From a virus, in IMG/VR virus record IMGVR_UViG_3300030117_007673, positions 62,001-126,000 of that record: a stretch of DNA of 64,000 nt; one strand, written 5' to 3'. The notes below the pieces were generated by a model, which saw nothing but the letters and a program-made list of their open reading frames with translations, did not search any database and had not been told where the DNA came from. The translations under genes were made by a program, and so were the position numbers. This document shows, one piece after another, positions 51,143-59,295 of this stretch; position 1 is the stretch's first letter, and the number at the start of each line of letters is the position of its first letter.

Positions 51143-51474
51143 TGTCTTACAAGTTTAGAAAAGCTGAAAAGCAAGTTTGTTTTGAAGATTTTGATAAAAA
51201 GCATGCCGATTTAAAAATCAGATTACATTACGATGGATTAAGACAGAATGAGTTTTTCAGATTGATGATGAGAAAATATATCAACAAGGATGTTAACATG
51301 ATGAATATTATTGATGAGTATAAGGAGCAAAAAGGAAATCAAAGCGTATTGAACAGAAAGAAATCAAAACGATTAATTGAAAAGGGTAGAGATTTACAGG
51401 ATGCGTTTGCTCTAAATCCGGATGATGTTGAAAGCATATTCGATCTTTTGGAAAAGGAGTATCCAGAATTATGA
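51142..51474 (+). CDS. Conserved small phage protein, unknown
   Basis: A 110-residue protein (SYKFRKAEKQVCFEDFDKK at the start) with a helical middle (RQNEFFRLMMRKYINKD) that could be a ribbon-helix-helix or DNA-binding helix, and a charged C-terminus. It recurs in marine T4-like phages without a known function. Its start overlaps the previous stop (TGATG) and its end overlaps the sigma-like gene (ATGA), so these are co-translated. Confidence 0.7.
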   Translation: MSYKFRKAEKQVCFEDFDKKHADLKIRLHYDGLRQNEFFRLMMRKYINKDVNMMNIIDEYKEQKGNQSVLNRKKSKRLIEKGRDLQDAFALNPDDVESIFDLLEKEYPEL

Positions 51475-51707
51475 AAAGTTGTTGTAACTGTTGCATAGTT
51501 AATGACGTCGGGTGCCCTATTGAAGATTGTAGACATTGGATTGACTATGAGGATGATTTGAATTGTTCGCTCATAGCGGTTGAGAAGCATGGAACTATGA
51601 CTTTAAGAGAAGTTTCAGACAGAATGGGTATAACTTTTGTTAGAGTTAAGCAAATACAGGACAAGTCTTTAAAAAAGTTTATGACTCGCATTAATAAGGA
51701 AAAATAA
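51471..51707 (+). CDS. Small Cys-rich protein with sigma70 region 4-like helix-turn-helix
   Basis: A 78-residue protein. Residues about 44-70 (TLREVSDRMGITFVRVKQIQ) match the helix-turn-helix of sigma factor region 4 (LREIGxRLGISRERVRQIE), which binds -35 DNA. The N-terminal 35 residues hold seven cysteines (4, 5, 7, 8, 15, 20, 32), likely a zinc-binding domain. There is no region 2, so it cannot be a complete sigma factor. It could be a transcription coactivator like T4 gp33/gp55 parts or an independent regulator. It is the last gene before a late-promoter motif. Confidence 0.7.
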   Translation: MKSCCNCCIVNDVGCPIEDCRHWIDYEDDLNCSLIAVEKHGTMTLREVSDRMGITFVRVKQIQDKSLKKFMTRINKEK

Positions 51708-51741
51708 TTAATAGGTTATTGAGCTTTTTGTTGTTTGGTGA

Positions 51742-51750
51742 ACTATTTAT
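51742..51750 (+). promoter_or_regulatory. Putative late promoter (ACTATTTAT)
   Basis: ACTATTTAT in the 84-base gap, 42-50 bases before the acidic repeat protein gene and 35 bases after the stop of the sigma-like gene. Confidence 0.6.
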
Positions 51751-51791
51751 TTTGAAATGTAAAACTATCTGCTACCACAGGAGAAAATCAA

Positions 51792-52484
51792 ATGAGCAAC
51801 AAAAGTTTACTTAAGGAAAACACCATCCGCCGTTTTATGAAACTGGCTTCAATCGGACCTCTCACCGAAACCTTCGTTGATAAAATCAAGGAAGAAGAAG
51901 AAGAACTCGAAGAGGGAGGATACGGCATGCCCAGTATGCCAGGCAAACACGACGATGAAATGGATCCTGAAATGCCGGAAGAGCCCGGGCTCGAGCCAGG
52001 TGCCGAAGAAGAGGCTCCATTAGATCTTCCACCAGAGGGTGAAGAAGACGCAGGCCTAGGCCTTACTCCTGAAGTAGCTGAAGAGGTAGCAGAGAAGTTA
52101 GCTAGTGGTTTTGCTAGTGTTGTTGAAGATGCGTTAGGCGTCGAAGGTCTTATGAGCGTTGAGAAGGAAGGGGATATGGATATGGAAGAGCCTCCAATGG
52201 AAGAACCCCCAATGGAAGAACCTCCAATGGATGATCCGCTTGATGACAAAGAGGACATGATGCAGGAAGAAGAAGAGACGGTACAAGAGGAAGAAGAAGT
52301 CGTGCAAGAAGACGACGAGGAGTTCCTCAATGAGATTACTAAGAAAATCGTAGAGCGCCTTCTTGATCAGAAGAAAAAAGAAAATGCTGAAAAAGAGGCA
52401 CAATCCGTGAAGGAAAATTACGTAGAAAAGCTCAGCGAGCAAATTATAGATCGTATTTTCTCCGCATCAAAAAAAGATAAATAA
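51792..52484 (+). CDS. Acidic repeat-containing virion-type protein
   Basis: A 230-residue protein with a hydrophobic/basic leader (SLLKENTIRRFMKLASIG), an acidic, Pro/Gly/Met-rich middle including MEEPP repeats, and a charged coiled-coil C-terminus ending SASKKDK. The leader LLKENTIRRFMKLA recurs at the start of other proteins in marine T4-like phages and may be a capsid-targeting sequence. It has a late promoter motif and AGGAGA. Probably an internal/prohead protein or scaffold accessory; function not shown. Confidence 0.75.
   Translation: MSNKSLLKENTIRRFMKLASIGPLTETFVDKIKEEEEELEEGGYGMPSMPGKHDDEMDPEMPEEPGLEPGAEEEAPLDLPPEGEEDAGLGLTPEVAEEVAEKLASGFASVVEDALGVEGLMSVEKEGDMDMEEPPMEEPPMEEPPMDDPLDDKEDMMQEEEETVQEEEEVVQEDDEEFLNEITKKIVERLLDQKKKENAEKEAQSVKENYVEKLSEQIIDRIFSASKKDK
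52182..52241 (+). repeat. Tandem 15-nt repeat encoding MEEPP
   Basis: Three near-perfect units of ATGGAAGARCCYCCA (in frame, MEEPP) plus a degenerate fourth (MDDPL), inside the acidic protein gene. The array is likely to vary in length by slippage. Confidence 0.9.
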
Positions 52485-52493
52485 GAGGTATCC

Positions 52494-52883
52494 ATGCCAG
52501 AAGGCATGAATGAATTTTTATGGTTTATAATTGGAGTTTTCTCCTACAGGATTGTAGCGGGATTACTTCAGTATGGCCAATTAGCTGCATTGTTTGAAGA
52601 GCAGCTGCATCACATATTAAAATTGTTAGATATTATGTCGAAAGATCTTGACAATACTCTCGAAATGAAGTATAGTGCTATGAGAGATGCTGGCGTTCAC
52701 GAAGAAGAAGTAAAGATTGTTAGAGATAAAGATAATAAATTATTACAACTTTGGAGAGAAACGACAATCGCCCGCATAATTACTCATTGGCCGGGGCTTT
52801 ATAAAAAGCTCATACAATTCAACAACTGGAGAGAAGCGATGAACTATGTCAGAAGAGCTAAAAAGAAAGTTGTTGCAAAATAG
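52494..52883 (+). CDS. Small membrane-anchored protein, unknown
   Basis: A 129-residue protein with one N-terminal membrane helix (EFLWFIIGVFSYRIVAGLL) and a charged, helical remainder (DIMSKDLDNTLEMKY... TRPGLYKKLI-like). It resembles a conserved unassigned protein in marine phages. GAGGT precedes the ATG. Directly follows the acidic virion-type gene, so it could be late-expressed with it. Confidence 0.7.
   Translation: MPEGMNEFLWFIIGVFSYRIVAGLLQYGQLAALFEEQLHHILKLLDIMSKDLDNTLEMKYSAMRDAGVHEEEVKIVRDKDNKLLQLWRETTIARIITHWPGLYKKLIQFNNWREAMNYVRRAKKKVVAK
52648..52676 (+). promoter_or_regulatory. Sigma70-type promoter inside the membrane-protein gene
   Basis: TTGACA, 17 bases, TATAGT, about 250 bases upstream of the next two genes (unknown and ClpP-like). 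A weaker second candidate, TTGCAA-17-TAACAT, sits at 52873-52901. Confidence 0.45.
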
Positions 52884-52923
52884 AGAGGAATGTGCTAACA
52901 TGAAAAATAAAAAGGAGAATGAA

Positions 52924-53214
52924 GTGAAAGCTGTAATTTGGAAAGTATTTTCCAATGAAGAAGGAAATCATTATCGATTACAAATAGAGGGTATAAAAGG
53001 CAAGCGTATGAAAAAGAAGGTTATGTCTGCTGTTGATGGCTGGAAACACGTTGGTCATGGGTGGACGAAGGATGATAGAGAAACTCTTTTGCTAACAAGA
53101 AAATTCAAGGAGCCAAATTCTTGGCTAACTTGGGCTCAAGAATTTCCATTTGAAATACTAGAGTTGAATAGAAACGGAAAGGAAAAGAAGATCAAAAACA
53201 GGAGGATTGATTGA
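52924..53214 (+). CDS. Hypothetical protein upstream of clpP
   Basis: A 96-residue protein (KAVIWKVFSNEEGNHYRLQIE at the start, shown here by KAVIWKVFSNEEG), basic, with a glycine/tryptophan-containing middle (SAVDGWKHVGHGW) and a C-terminal RRID. No family recognised. The GTG start is favoured by AAAGGAG 6 bases upstream; longer alternatives in frame start at 52846 and 52900. It overlaps the ClpP-like gene by 4 bases. Confidence 0.6.
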   Translation: MKAVIWKVFSNEEGNHYRLQIEGIKGKRMKKKVMSAVDGWKHVGHGWTKDDRETLLLTRKFKEPNSWLTWAQEFPFEILELNRNGKEKKIKNRRID

Positions 53215-53891
53215 AAAAACTTAACGAAGAAACACAAGAGGAAACCACAGAGGCCACAGAAACTACAGAGCCGCAGGAGACAGACTTGTCTCAATTTCTG
53301 CTACTGAATGATGTGAATCCTGAACCAGCGAAACTCAGACTGATTGGGTTGTACGGCGAAGTCGACGAAGAGCGCGCCGCTGAAACAACTTTCTCATTGA
53401 TGGCGCTTAAAGAAATGGGAAAAAGAGAAGAGCGAGAAGATCCTGAAGACCCTGAATCTGAAATCTTGACGACTTACGATCCTTTGAACTTTATTATATC
53501 AACTTGGGGAGGGTCTGCTGCTGACATGTTTTCAATTTATGATACAATGAGAATGGTCAGAGAAGATTGCGAAATATCTACCTTGGGGCTTGGCAAAGTT
53601 ATGTCGGCAGGAGTTCTGCTGTTGGCTGCCGGAACTAAAGGCAAGAGAAAAATTGGTCAAAACTGCAGACTTATGCTTCACGGTGTCTCAGCTGGTCAAC
53701 ATGGCAACATCTCAGATCTTGAAAATGAGATGGCAGAGGCAAAGTGGACTCAAAGTAGATTGGTTAGTTGCTTGGCAGAAGAATCAAGCATGACTAAGAA
53801 ACACCTCAAGAAACTCTTAGCCAAAAGGATGAATGTTTACCTCACGGCAGAAGAGGCAATAGAATTAGGAATTGCGGACGAAATCGTTTAG
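53211..53891 (+). CDS. clpP: ClpP-like serine protease
   Basis: A 226-residue ClpP-fold protein with an acidic N-terminal extension (residues 1-30, rich in Glu/Thr). The nucleophile lies in MSAGVLLLAAG (Ser132) and the His in MLHGVSAG (His157). The third position, usually Asp in RDRFLSA, is Asn in RMNVYLTA (Asn208), so the canonical triad is incomplete. STWGGSAADMFSIYDTM is the usual oligomerisation region. Phage ClpP-like proteins serve in head maturation or host proteolysis. TTG start with AGGAGG 5 bases upstream. Confidence 0.85.
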   Translation: MKKLNEETQEETTEATETTEPQETDLSQFLLLNDVNPEPAKLRLIGLYGEVDEERAAETTFSLMALKEMGKREEREDPEDPESEILTTYDPLNFIISTWGGSAADMFSIYDTMRMVREDCEISTLGLGKVMSAGVLLLAAGTKGKRKIGQNCRLMLHGVSAGQHGNISDLENEMAEAKWTQSRLVSCLAEESSMTKKHLKKLLAKRMNVYLTAEEAIELGIADEIV

Positions 53892-53909
53892 TGGGAACTA
53901 ATTATAAGC

Positions 53910-55340
53910 ATGGATATTAAAGAAAGAATCGACAAAAGGTTCAACAAAGAAGTTCTAAATTTTCAGAGACTTCTTGAGATGATTGAACAACAGCTTGACA
54001 GCCCTGAAGTGTTGGAGGAAAAGAAAGAGGGCGGAAGATTTAGTATGACTATTCCTCTTCCCTCGTTTTCTCCAACTGAGGCGTGGGGAGACCCTGAGTC
54101 GGTAGATAGAGAACACATATTGAAAGTGTTTTCTGTTGTTCGCGGCGGTAGAGATATAAAGTCGAAGCTTCAAAATATTAACAACTTTCTCGATCCTTCG
54201 GCAGCGGCAAGAAAAAGATCACCAGGCGTTATTATAAACATGATGATGGTGGTTGAAGCGCTTCAAGCGACTTTGAACGACTTTAATGAAAGTGCGGCTG
54301 GGTTTGTATTTGAGGCTTTCATGTCTGCGCTAACAGGCGGGAAACAAATCACTGGAAAAATTGGAGGAACGCTCCCCATCGAAGACTTTGTGGCGTTCTC
54401 TGATTATGGTGAAGACTCAGGTGTTCCCGTTAGTCTCAAGCTTTTGACCCTTGGGGGACCTACTAAAGGAAGTTATACTAATTTAGTTGATTATCTTGTA
54501 GTCAGGGGCGCACCGATGATAAAATACATCGTAGCTTACAAAGTCGTAGAAAGTGATGCTAATGTAGGGGAATTGCAATTTTGGGAATTTGAAGTTAACA
54601 GAGAAAACTTTGTTCACTTTATTGAAGGAGTCGGCGGAGGAGAAAAGCTTTTAAAAGGTGTTGAAAGATCGTTACTTAAGCAACTTGCAGCCAATTATGG
54701 TCAAAGTAATGACAAATCCGATCAACTAGAGTTGGCTCAGGCATTATTACAAACGAATGGATACACCGGAGGGCTGATCGAAGACTTCCTCAAAACAGGC
54801 GGGCTTACCCCTGAAGAAGAAATGGATACTTGGTCTGATGAACAATGGGATGCCTATAGAAAATCTCAAGAGAAAAAACAAAAGAAAAGAGAAAGAGATA
54901 TTGAACGCGGCACTGCGAAAACTATGGCATTGGCAAAGCCGGAAGAAGAACAAACAGGTGAGCTAGAAATAAATGAATCATTTCACCAAAGAGAAAAAAG
55001 ATTGTTGCAGGAGGCGTTACTTCTTGAAGGTTCAGACGGAGCTACACAATGGAAGGCGACCATGAAACAGCTCGGAGATTTAGGCTCCGTGATAAAGCTC
55101 GACTCTTATGGTGTAATCGATTTATCTCAATCAAGAATAGATCAGGTAGCAGAGGTTTATATCGCAAAGCTTCAAGGCAGTGTTATGATGCTTCTTGAGA
55201 AGACAAAGAGTTTGGCTGAAAACATTGGCTCATACTTCCGTGAGGAAAGAAGAAACAAGGCTAACGCTGCCGCTGAGATAGCAAAGTCTGATGCAGAAGA
55301 AATTCGCACAGGTATGGAAAAAGATCCAAGATACAATTAA
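53910..55340 (+). CDS. Large helical virion-type protein, unknown
   Basis: A 476-residue, mostly helical protein. Residues 1-250 look like a compact helical/beta domain (FEAFMSALTGGKQITGKIGG), residues about 300-350 a charged linker (RKSQEKKQKKRERDIERG), and the C-terminus a helical bundle. It may be an internal or capsid-associated protein common in marine T4-like phages, but I recognise no specific family. ESFHQREKRLLQEALLLEGS near residue 355 has the look of a prohead-protease cut region. No Shine-Dalgarno is obvious. Confidence 0.7.
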   Translation: MDIKERIDKRFNKEVLNFQRLLEMIEQQLDSPEVLEEKKEGGRFSMTIPLPSFSPTEAWGDPESVDREHILKVFSVVRGGRDIKSKLQNINNFLDPSAAARKRSPGVIINMMMVVEALQATLNDFNESAAGFVFEAFMSALTGGKQITGKIGGTLPIEDFVAFSDYGEDSGVPVSLKLLTLGGPTKGSYTNLVDYLVVRGAPMIKYIVAYKVVESDANVGELQFWEFEVNRENFVHFIEGVGGGEKLLKGVERSLLKQLAANYGQSNDKSDQLELAQALLQTNGYTGGLIEDFLKTGGLTPEEEMDTWSDEQWDAYRKSQEKKQKKRERDIERGTAKTMALAKPEEEQTGELEINESFHQREKRLLQEALLLEGSDGATQWKATMKQLGDLGSVIKLDSYGVIDLSQSRIDQVAEVYIAKLQGSVMMLLEKTKSLAENIGSYFREERRNKANAAAEIAKSDAEEIRTGMEKDPRYN

Positions 55341-55346
55341 AAACAC

Positions 55347-55375
55347 TTGACATTTAGTGTATAATGCCTTATAAT
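55347..55375 (+). promoter_or_regulatory. Sigma70-type promoter for groEL
   Basis: TTGACA, 17 bases, TATAAT, 26 bases upstream of the groEL start. A second TATAAT-like hexamer 7 bases after the -35 is too close to pair. Confidence 0.85.
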
Positions 55376-55400
55376 GTATATAACAAAATAGAGGTTAAAC

Positions 55401-56972
55401 ATGACAAAGAAATATGACTCAGGCCCTTCTCTGCAAGAGAAGATTCTGAAAGGTATTGACACTCTGGCTGACAACGTAGCGTCTACGCTCGGGCCTAGAG
55501 GTCGGAATGTTATCTTACACAAGAAGGGCTCCAATCCGATTATCACAAAGGATGGCGTGACTATTTCAAAGTTTGTTGATCTTGAAGATCCTTTTGAAAA
55601 TGTAGGAGCGCAAATTATCAAACAAGTCGCTGCGCGAACAGCAGATGAGTGTGGGGATGGCACAACAACCTCCACAGTGTTGGCCCGGGCATTGTTGCGA
55701 GAGACACAGAAATACATCGTAGCTGGCTCTTCTCCTGTAGAGATGAAGAGAGGCATGGACAAGGCTGTTTTGGCCATTGTAGGGCGATTAGAGGAGATGT
55801 CAAAGCCTATTTCTAGTGTGGAGGACATCGAACACATTGCGACTATCTCTGCAAACGGGGATAAGACAATTGGCAAATTGATCGCTAGCGCAGTTGAAGC
55901 TGCCGGCAAAGACGGTTCTATAAGTATTGAAGAAGCGCGCTCTGTAGAGACGAGCCTGGATCTTGTCGAAGGATTCAGATTTGATTCCGGCTATGTGTCT
56001 TCTCAATTTATCACAGATGAGCGTAGAGGCGCTGTAAAATATAACGAACCTTTGGTTCTGGTGACAGATTATGACATCGAGGCTGTTGATCAACTCCTCC
56101 CGGTGTTGGAGTTCGTTGCTAGAGAGAACAGGCCATTGGTTATTGTTTGTGAGAACATTGAAGGACAAGCTTTGGCTGCAGTTATCATGAACGCCATTAG
56201 GGGAACAATGAAGGTGACAGCTGTAAAGGCTCCACGTTATGGAGAGGAGAGAAGAAATATTCTTAAGGATTTGGCATTGTCTGTTGGCGCGGCTTTTGTT
56301 TCCAGAGATTCAGGGTTGCAGTTGAGAGACACAAAACTGTCTCATCTTGGAACTGCAAAGACTGTGGATATAGTAAAAAATGGAACTACTTTCGTTGGAG
56401 GGAAGGGCGACTTCGAAGAGATTGATAAGAAGATTGAGGCTTTGAAAGTTGAACTAGAACAGACAGATTCCCTGTATGAGTGTGAAAGGATTCAAGATAG
56501 AATCACAAGACTAGCTAGCGGGATTGCAATTATTCGAGTTGGTGGCGCTACGGAAATCGAAATGATCGAGAAGAGACATAGAGTTGAAGATGCTCTAGAA
56601 GCTGTTCATTCAGCACAGCAAGAGGGAATTGTTCCCGGTGGTGGTGTAGCTATAGTTAGAGCTTCTGCCAATCTGGAACTTGAGCTTGATAACGAGGATC
56701 AGGAGATTGGAGCAAAAATTGTATCCGAAGCTGTGAAGTCTCCAATTAAACAGATGGCTAAAAACGCAGGTGAGTCTCAGGATCTTATTTTGTATGAAGT
56801 TTTGTCACTGCATGGTAACGATGGTAGAGACTTTACGACTGGAGAAATTGTAGATATGTTAGAAGTGGGCATCATTGACCCCGCAAAAGTTACTAAAGCA
56901 GCGATTCAAAATGCTGTCTCCGCTGTATCGACATTAATTACTACAAATTATGCAATTATCGAGAACGATTAG
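55401..56972 (+). CDS. groEL: GroEL chaperonin
   Basis: A 523-residue 60-kDa chaperonin, essentially full length. ATPase residues are in place: GPRGRNVILHKKGS (nucleotide loop), KDGVTISK (Asp51), ECGDGTTTSTVL (Asp86) and the late Asp of VEDALEAVHSAQQ; the hinge VPGGGVA is conserved. The glycine/methionine GGM tail of bacterial GroEL is missing; it ends IIEND. With the phage GroES-like gene it would form a dedicated folding chamber, for example for capsid or other proteins. Few phages encode GroEL. It has a strong sigma70 promoter and no adjoining groES. Confidence 0.95.
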   Translation: MTKKYDSGPSLQEKILKGIDTLADNVASTLGPRGRNVILHKKGSNPIITKDGVTISKFVDLEDPFENVGAQIIKQVAARTADECGDGTTTSTVLARALLRETQKYIVAGSSPVEMKRGMDKAVLAIVGRLEEMSKPISSVEDIEHIATISANGDKTIGKLIASAVEAAGKDGSISIEEARSVETSLDLVEGFRFDSGYVSSQFITDERRGAVKYNEPLVLVTDYDIEAVDQLLPVLEFVARENRPLVIVCENIEGQALAAVIMNAIRGTMKVTAVKAPRYGEERRNILKDLALSVGAAFVSRDSGLQLRDTKLSHLGTAKTVDIVKNGTTFVGGKGDFEEIDKKIEALKVELEQTDSLYECERIQDRITRLASGIAIIRVGGATEIEMIEKRHRVEDALEAVHSAQQEGIVPGGGVAIVRASANLELELDNEDQEIGAKIVSEAVKSPIKQMAKNAGESQDLILYEVLSLHGNDGRDFTTGEIVDMLEVGIIDPAKVTKAAIQNAVSAVSTLITTNYAIIEND

Positions 56973-56983
56973 TCAGCAGCCGA

Positions 56984-56992
56984 ACTATTTAT
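56984..56992 (+). promoter_or_regulatory. Putative late promoter (ACTATTTAT)
   Basis: ACTATTTAT in the 41-base gap between groEL and the coiled-coil membrane protein, 22-30 bases before its start. Confidence 0.6.
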
Positions 56993-57013
56993 TTTCGAAG
57001 GAGAAAGGTATAA

Positions 57014-57286
57014 ATGGATTCTCAAGCTGAAACAGCTCTTCTTGAACTGAATGGGAAATTTGAACGGATGTTGGATAATATTGAAATAGTTAAGGAAAAG
57101 CAGGAAGAAATGGCCGAAGATATTGCTAAAATCAAGGAGGCTGTTTATAATCCTGACTCTGGCATATATGCTAGAATTAGAGAGCTTGAAAGTTTCAAGA
57201 GGCAGGTCTCGAAAGTTTTGTGGATTGTTGTAACCACATTAATTGGTCTGGGAATGCATCAAGTTTTAAGCGCGCAAATGGGTTAG
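57014..57286 (+). CDS. Coiled-coil and membrane protein (holin/XhlA-like layout)
   Basis: A 90-residue protein with an N-terminal coiled coil (ELNGKFERMLDNIEIVKEKQ, residues about 10-45), a second helix and a single hydrophobic segment near the C-terminus (VLWIVVTTLIGLGMHQVL). The coiled coil plus one C-terminal transmembrane helix is the layout of XhlA/hemolysin-like phage proteins associated with lysis, and of virion-anchored proteins. It is under a late promoter motif with AAGGAG. Function is inferred by layout only. Confidence 0.65.
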   Translation: MDSQAETALLELNGKFERMLDNIEIVKEKQEEMAEDIAKIKEAVYNPDSGIYARIRELESFKRQVSKVLWIVVTTLIGLGMHQVLSAQMG

Positions 57287-57290
57287 GAAA

Positions 57291-57944
57291 ATGACTATTC
57301 GCAGGTACTATAGTAAGTACAAAAAAATAAAGAAACCAAAAGTAAAAGATGATTCTATTTTAGAACGCATCGAGAACATTTTAAAAATTCCATTCGTATT
57401 TGGAAGCACGAAACAGTTTCTAGAATCAATCTACGAGCAATACAATAAGAATGGAAGTTTGACAGAGGCTCAATTAAACGCTGTAAATAAAATAGACAAA
57501 AAGTATTCTGAGGAGACGGTAGTGGATTATGATAGATGGAAAGGAGAGTACGACGAAGAAAAGAAAGAAGTCGCACAAATTTGCGCCTTTTATTATAAGA
57601 ACAACCCTCCTTATTTCAAGGAACTGTCAGAGAAAATATTGAGCGACCCGGATTTTGTTCCAACGGAAAAACAATTTAATTCCATGTGTAAAAACAAATT
57701 CACTGAAAAGGTGATCCGAGAAACAAGATCAGAGCCAAAATTTAAAGTTGGCCAACTCGTCCAGGGTAGAAAGAATGCACCAATTAAAATAAGAGATTCT
57801 TATTTTTCAGTTATCGAAACCGGAGCAGAACCAGTTATAAGCGCGGCTAAGGGAGCGAAGGTGTATACATTGTTGCCTCTAGGTAAGACACAGGTTGTAA
57901 ACTGTGAAGAGAGGTTTTTGAAAAAGGCGCAAAAAATAACTTGA
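57291..57944 (+). CDS. Hypothetical protein
   Basis: A 217-residue basic protein with a lysine-rich start (TIRRYYSKYKKIKKPK), an inferred helical middle and a C-terminal beta-rich domain (KFKVGQLVQGRKNAPI) that could be an SH3/KOW-like module. No family recognised. It overlaps its successor's promoter: the TTGACA -35 lies at its stop codon. Confidence 0.65.
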   Translation: MTIRRYYSKYKKIKKPKVKDDSILERIENILKIPFVFGSTKQFLESIYEQYNKNGSLTEAQLNAVNKIDKKYSEETVVDYDRWKGEYDEEKKEVAQICAFYYKNNPPYFKELSEKILSDPDFVPTEKQFNSMCKNKFTEKVIRETRSEPKFKVGQLVQGRKNAPIKIRDSYFSVIETGAEPVISAAKGAKVYTLLPLGKTQVVNCEERFLKKAQKIT

Positions 57945-57969
57945 CAAATATATACAATTAGTGTATAAT
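57941..57969 (+). promoter_or_regulatory. Sigma70-type promoter for the small-gene run
   Basis: TTGACA, 17 bases, TATAAT, 31 bases before the 59-residue small gene; perfect consensus. Confidence 0.88.
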
Positions 57970-57999
57970 TTTCACATATAGACAAAAAAGGAGTAAATA

Positions 58000-58179
58000 A
58001 TGTCACAAATTGAATCACCATCACAAGCAGTTAATCTCTTGCTTCAAGGAGTACAAGTTGCACAAAAACGCGGAGCGTATAGTCTAGAAGAGGCTTCTCT
58101 GCTATCTTCCGCAGTAAGCTTTTTAACAGCTAATAACGCAAACGAAGAGCCAGAGGCTGACAAAGAAGAGAAAGAATAG
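58000..58179 (+). CDS. 59-residue conserved-type small protein
   Basis: A small ORF directly under a perfect promoter with AAGGAG 5 bases upstream. The product has an amphipathic helix (QAVNLLLQGVQVAQKRGAY) and an acidic tail (EEPEADKEEKE). The pattern NLL.GVQVAQKRGAYSLEEA recurs in small marine-phage proteins of unknown function. The strong promoter and ribosome site say it is well expressed early. Confidence 0.75.
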   Translation: MSQIESPSQAVNLLLQGVQVAQKRGAYSLEEASLLSSAVSFLTANNANEEPEADKEEKE

Positions 58180-58188
58180 GGAGTCACA

Positions 58189-58509
58189 ATGTACATAAAA
58201 ATGGGAATCTCCATGGAACTTGAAGAAGTTCCAGAGAAGTTAATTGAATATCTTTCAGATGCTGAAGATAATCTTTTGGCAAAGTCGGAAAATTTGAAAA
58301 ACAGCTTGAAACAAAGAGTTATCGATCCAGGGGTTATTACTGAAATAAACTCTATTAAAAAGGAGTTATCGAAATTTGAACAGGTCCTTCAAGATTGTTC
58401 CGAAGTTATAACTTCTTATAATGAAGTTATGCTGCAGCAAAAAGCAGCGTACCTCGAAAGGATGGGGCCACAGGAGCCTCCTACGGTACCCTTGGAGACA
58501 GATCGTTAA
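58189..58509 (+). CDS. Hypothetical helical protein
   Basis: A 106-residue protein, mostly helical and acidic (DAEDNLLAKSENLKNSLKQ), with a proline-rich end (PQEPPTVPLETDR). AGGGAG before the ATG. It overlaps the next gene by one base (TAATG). No function known. Confidence 0.65.
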   Translation: MYIKMGISMELEEVPEKLIEYLSDAEDNLLAKSENLKNSLKQRVIDPGVITEINSIKKELSKFEQVLQDCSEVITSYNEVMLQQKAAYLERMGPQEPPTVPLETDR

Positions 58510-58730
58510 TGGCACTTGATTTCATGAAAGGCGATTTAGTTTTTATACCTTCAGAGGTCACTCTCTTGCAATTCCGACATAGTTTTGAACACCCTAATAA
58601 ATTTATGAAGACTGAGAAACCTGGCCATGCTTTGTTGGCTAAGAATGAAGATGGGACTTATTATAAAGTACTTTATGAAGGTCAATACTGGTTTGTCAAT
58701 AAAAATAACGTGTATGAGTGTAGGCAATGA
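58509..58730 (+). CDS. Small SH3-like protein
   Basis: A 73-residue beta-rich protein (KGDLVFIPSEVTLLQF, YYKVLYEGQYWFVNKNNVY) with the strand pattern of an SH3-type barrel. Overlaps both neighbours by 1-4 bases. Function unknown. Confidence 0.6.
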   Translation: MALDFMKGDLVFIPSEVTLLQFRHSFEHPNKFMKTEKPGHALLAKNEDGTYYKVLYEGQYWFVNKNNVYECRQ

Positions 58731-59017
58731 TTGTTAAATTAACAGAGGTATATGAAACAGGAAGAGGTTGGGAAGGAACTGAATATTCCTTTAGAGAGAT
58801 CTTCGTTAACCCTGAACACATAGTGTGTCTAAGGGAAGATGAAAAATATAAAAGACTTTTATTGGAGAACCAATTAGGGGATTTGAATAAAAACCAGACA
58901 TTTACTAGAGTATACATGAACAGGGGCCAGTCTGGTATTGATGTTGTAGTTGTTGGCGAACCGTCACACATACAAGAGAGATTAGGCCTAGCTACAAAAC
59001 AATTATTAAGAGGTTAA
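58727..59017 (+). CDS. Small protein, FlbD-like pattern
   Basis: A 96-residue protein with VNPEHIVCLREDEKYKRLLLE and TRVYMNRGQSGIDVVVVGEP, whose layout resembles the FlbD-type fold (NPxxIxxI...Tx(V/I)xxxxG) found in flagellar operons and phages. The resemblance is weak. Starts by ATGA-type overlap with the previous gene. Confidence 0.55.
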   Translation: MIVKLTEVYETGRGWEGTEYSFREIFVNPEHIVCLREDEKYKRLLLENQLGDLNKNQTFTRVYMNRGQSGIDVVVVGEPSHIQERLGLATKQLLRG

Positions 59018-59019
59018 AA

Positions 59020-59295
59020 ATGGTTGAAAAACATTACGTTTTAGTGGTAAAAAGTTCCTGCGAATATTGTCAGGAATCTATAGAGCTTTTGAAAGATAAA
59101 AATAAGTCATTTATTTACACCGACATGGAACACGCAACGCAAGTATTAGAAGAGACTAAGAAGCAGAGCGATTGGCAAACAGTTCCTATGATTTGGGAAC
59201 AGCTTGTAGATTGGAGCAATCCGGCACAACAGGTTATGTCAAACGAGTTCATTGGCGGTTATTCAGATCTGAAAGAAAGGTTGGGCAATGATTAA
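59020..59295 (+). CDS. Glutaredoxin
   Basis: A 91-residue thioredoxin-fold protein. Active site CEYC (Cys14, Cys17), the cis-Pro motif QTVPMIW, and FIGGYSDLKERL near the C-terminus fit glutaredoxins. T4-type phages encode a glutaredoxin to reduce ribonucleotide reductase; class II RNR here could use it. It overlaps the next gene by 8 bases. Confidence 0.85.
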   Translation: MVEKHYVLVVKSSCEYCQESIELLKDKNKSFIYTDMEHATQVLEETKKQSDWQTVPMIWEQLVDWSNPAQQVMSNEFIGGYSDLKERLGND

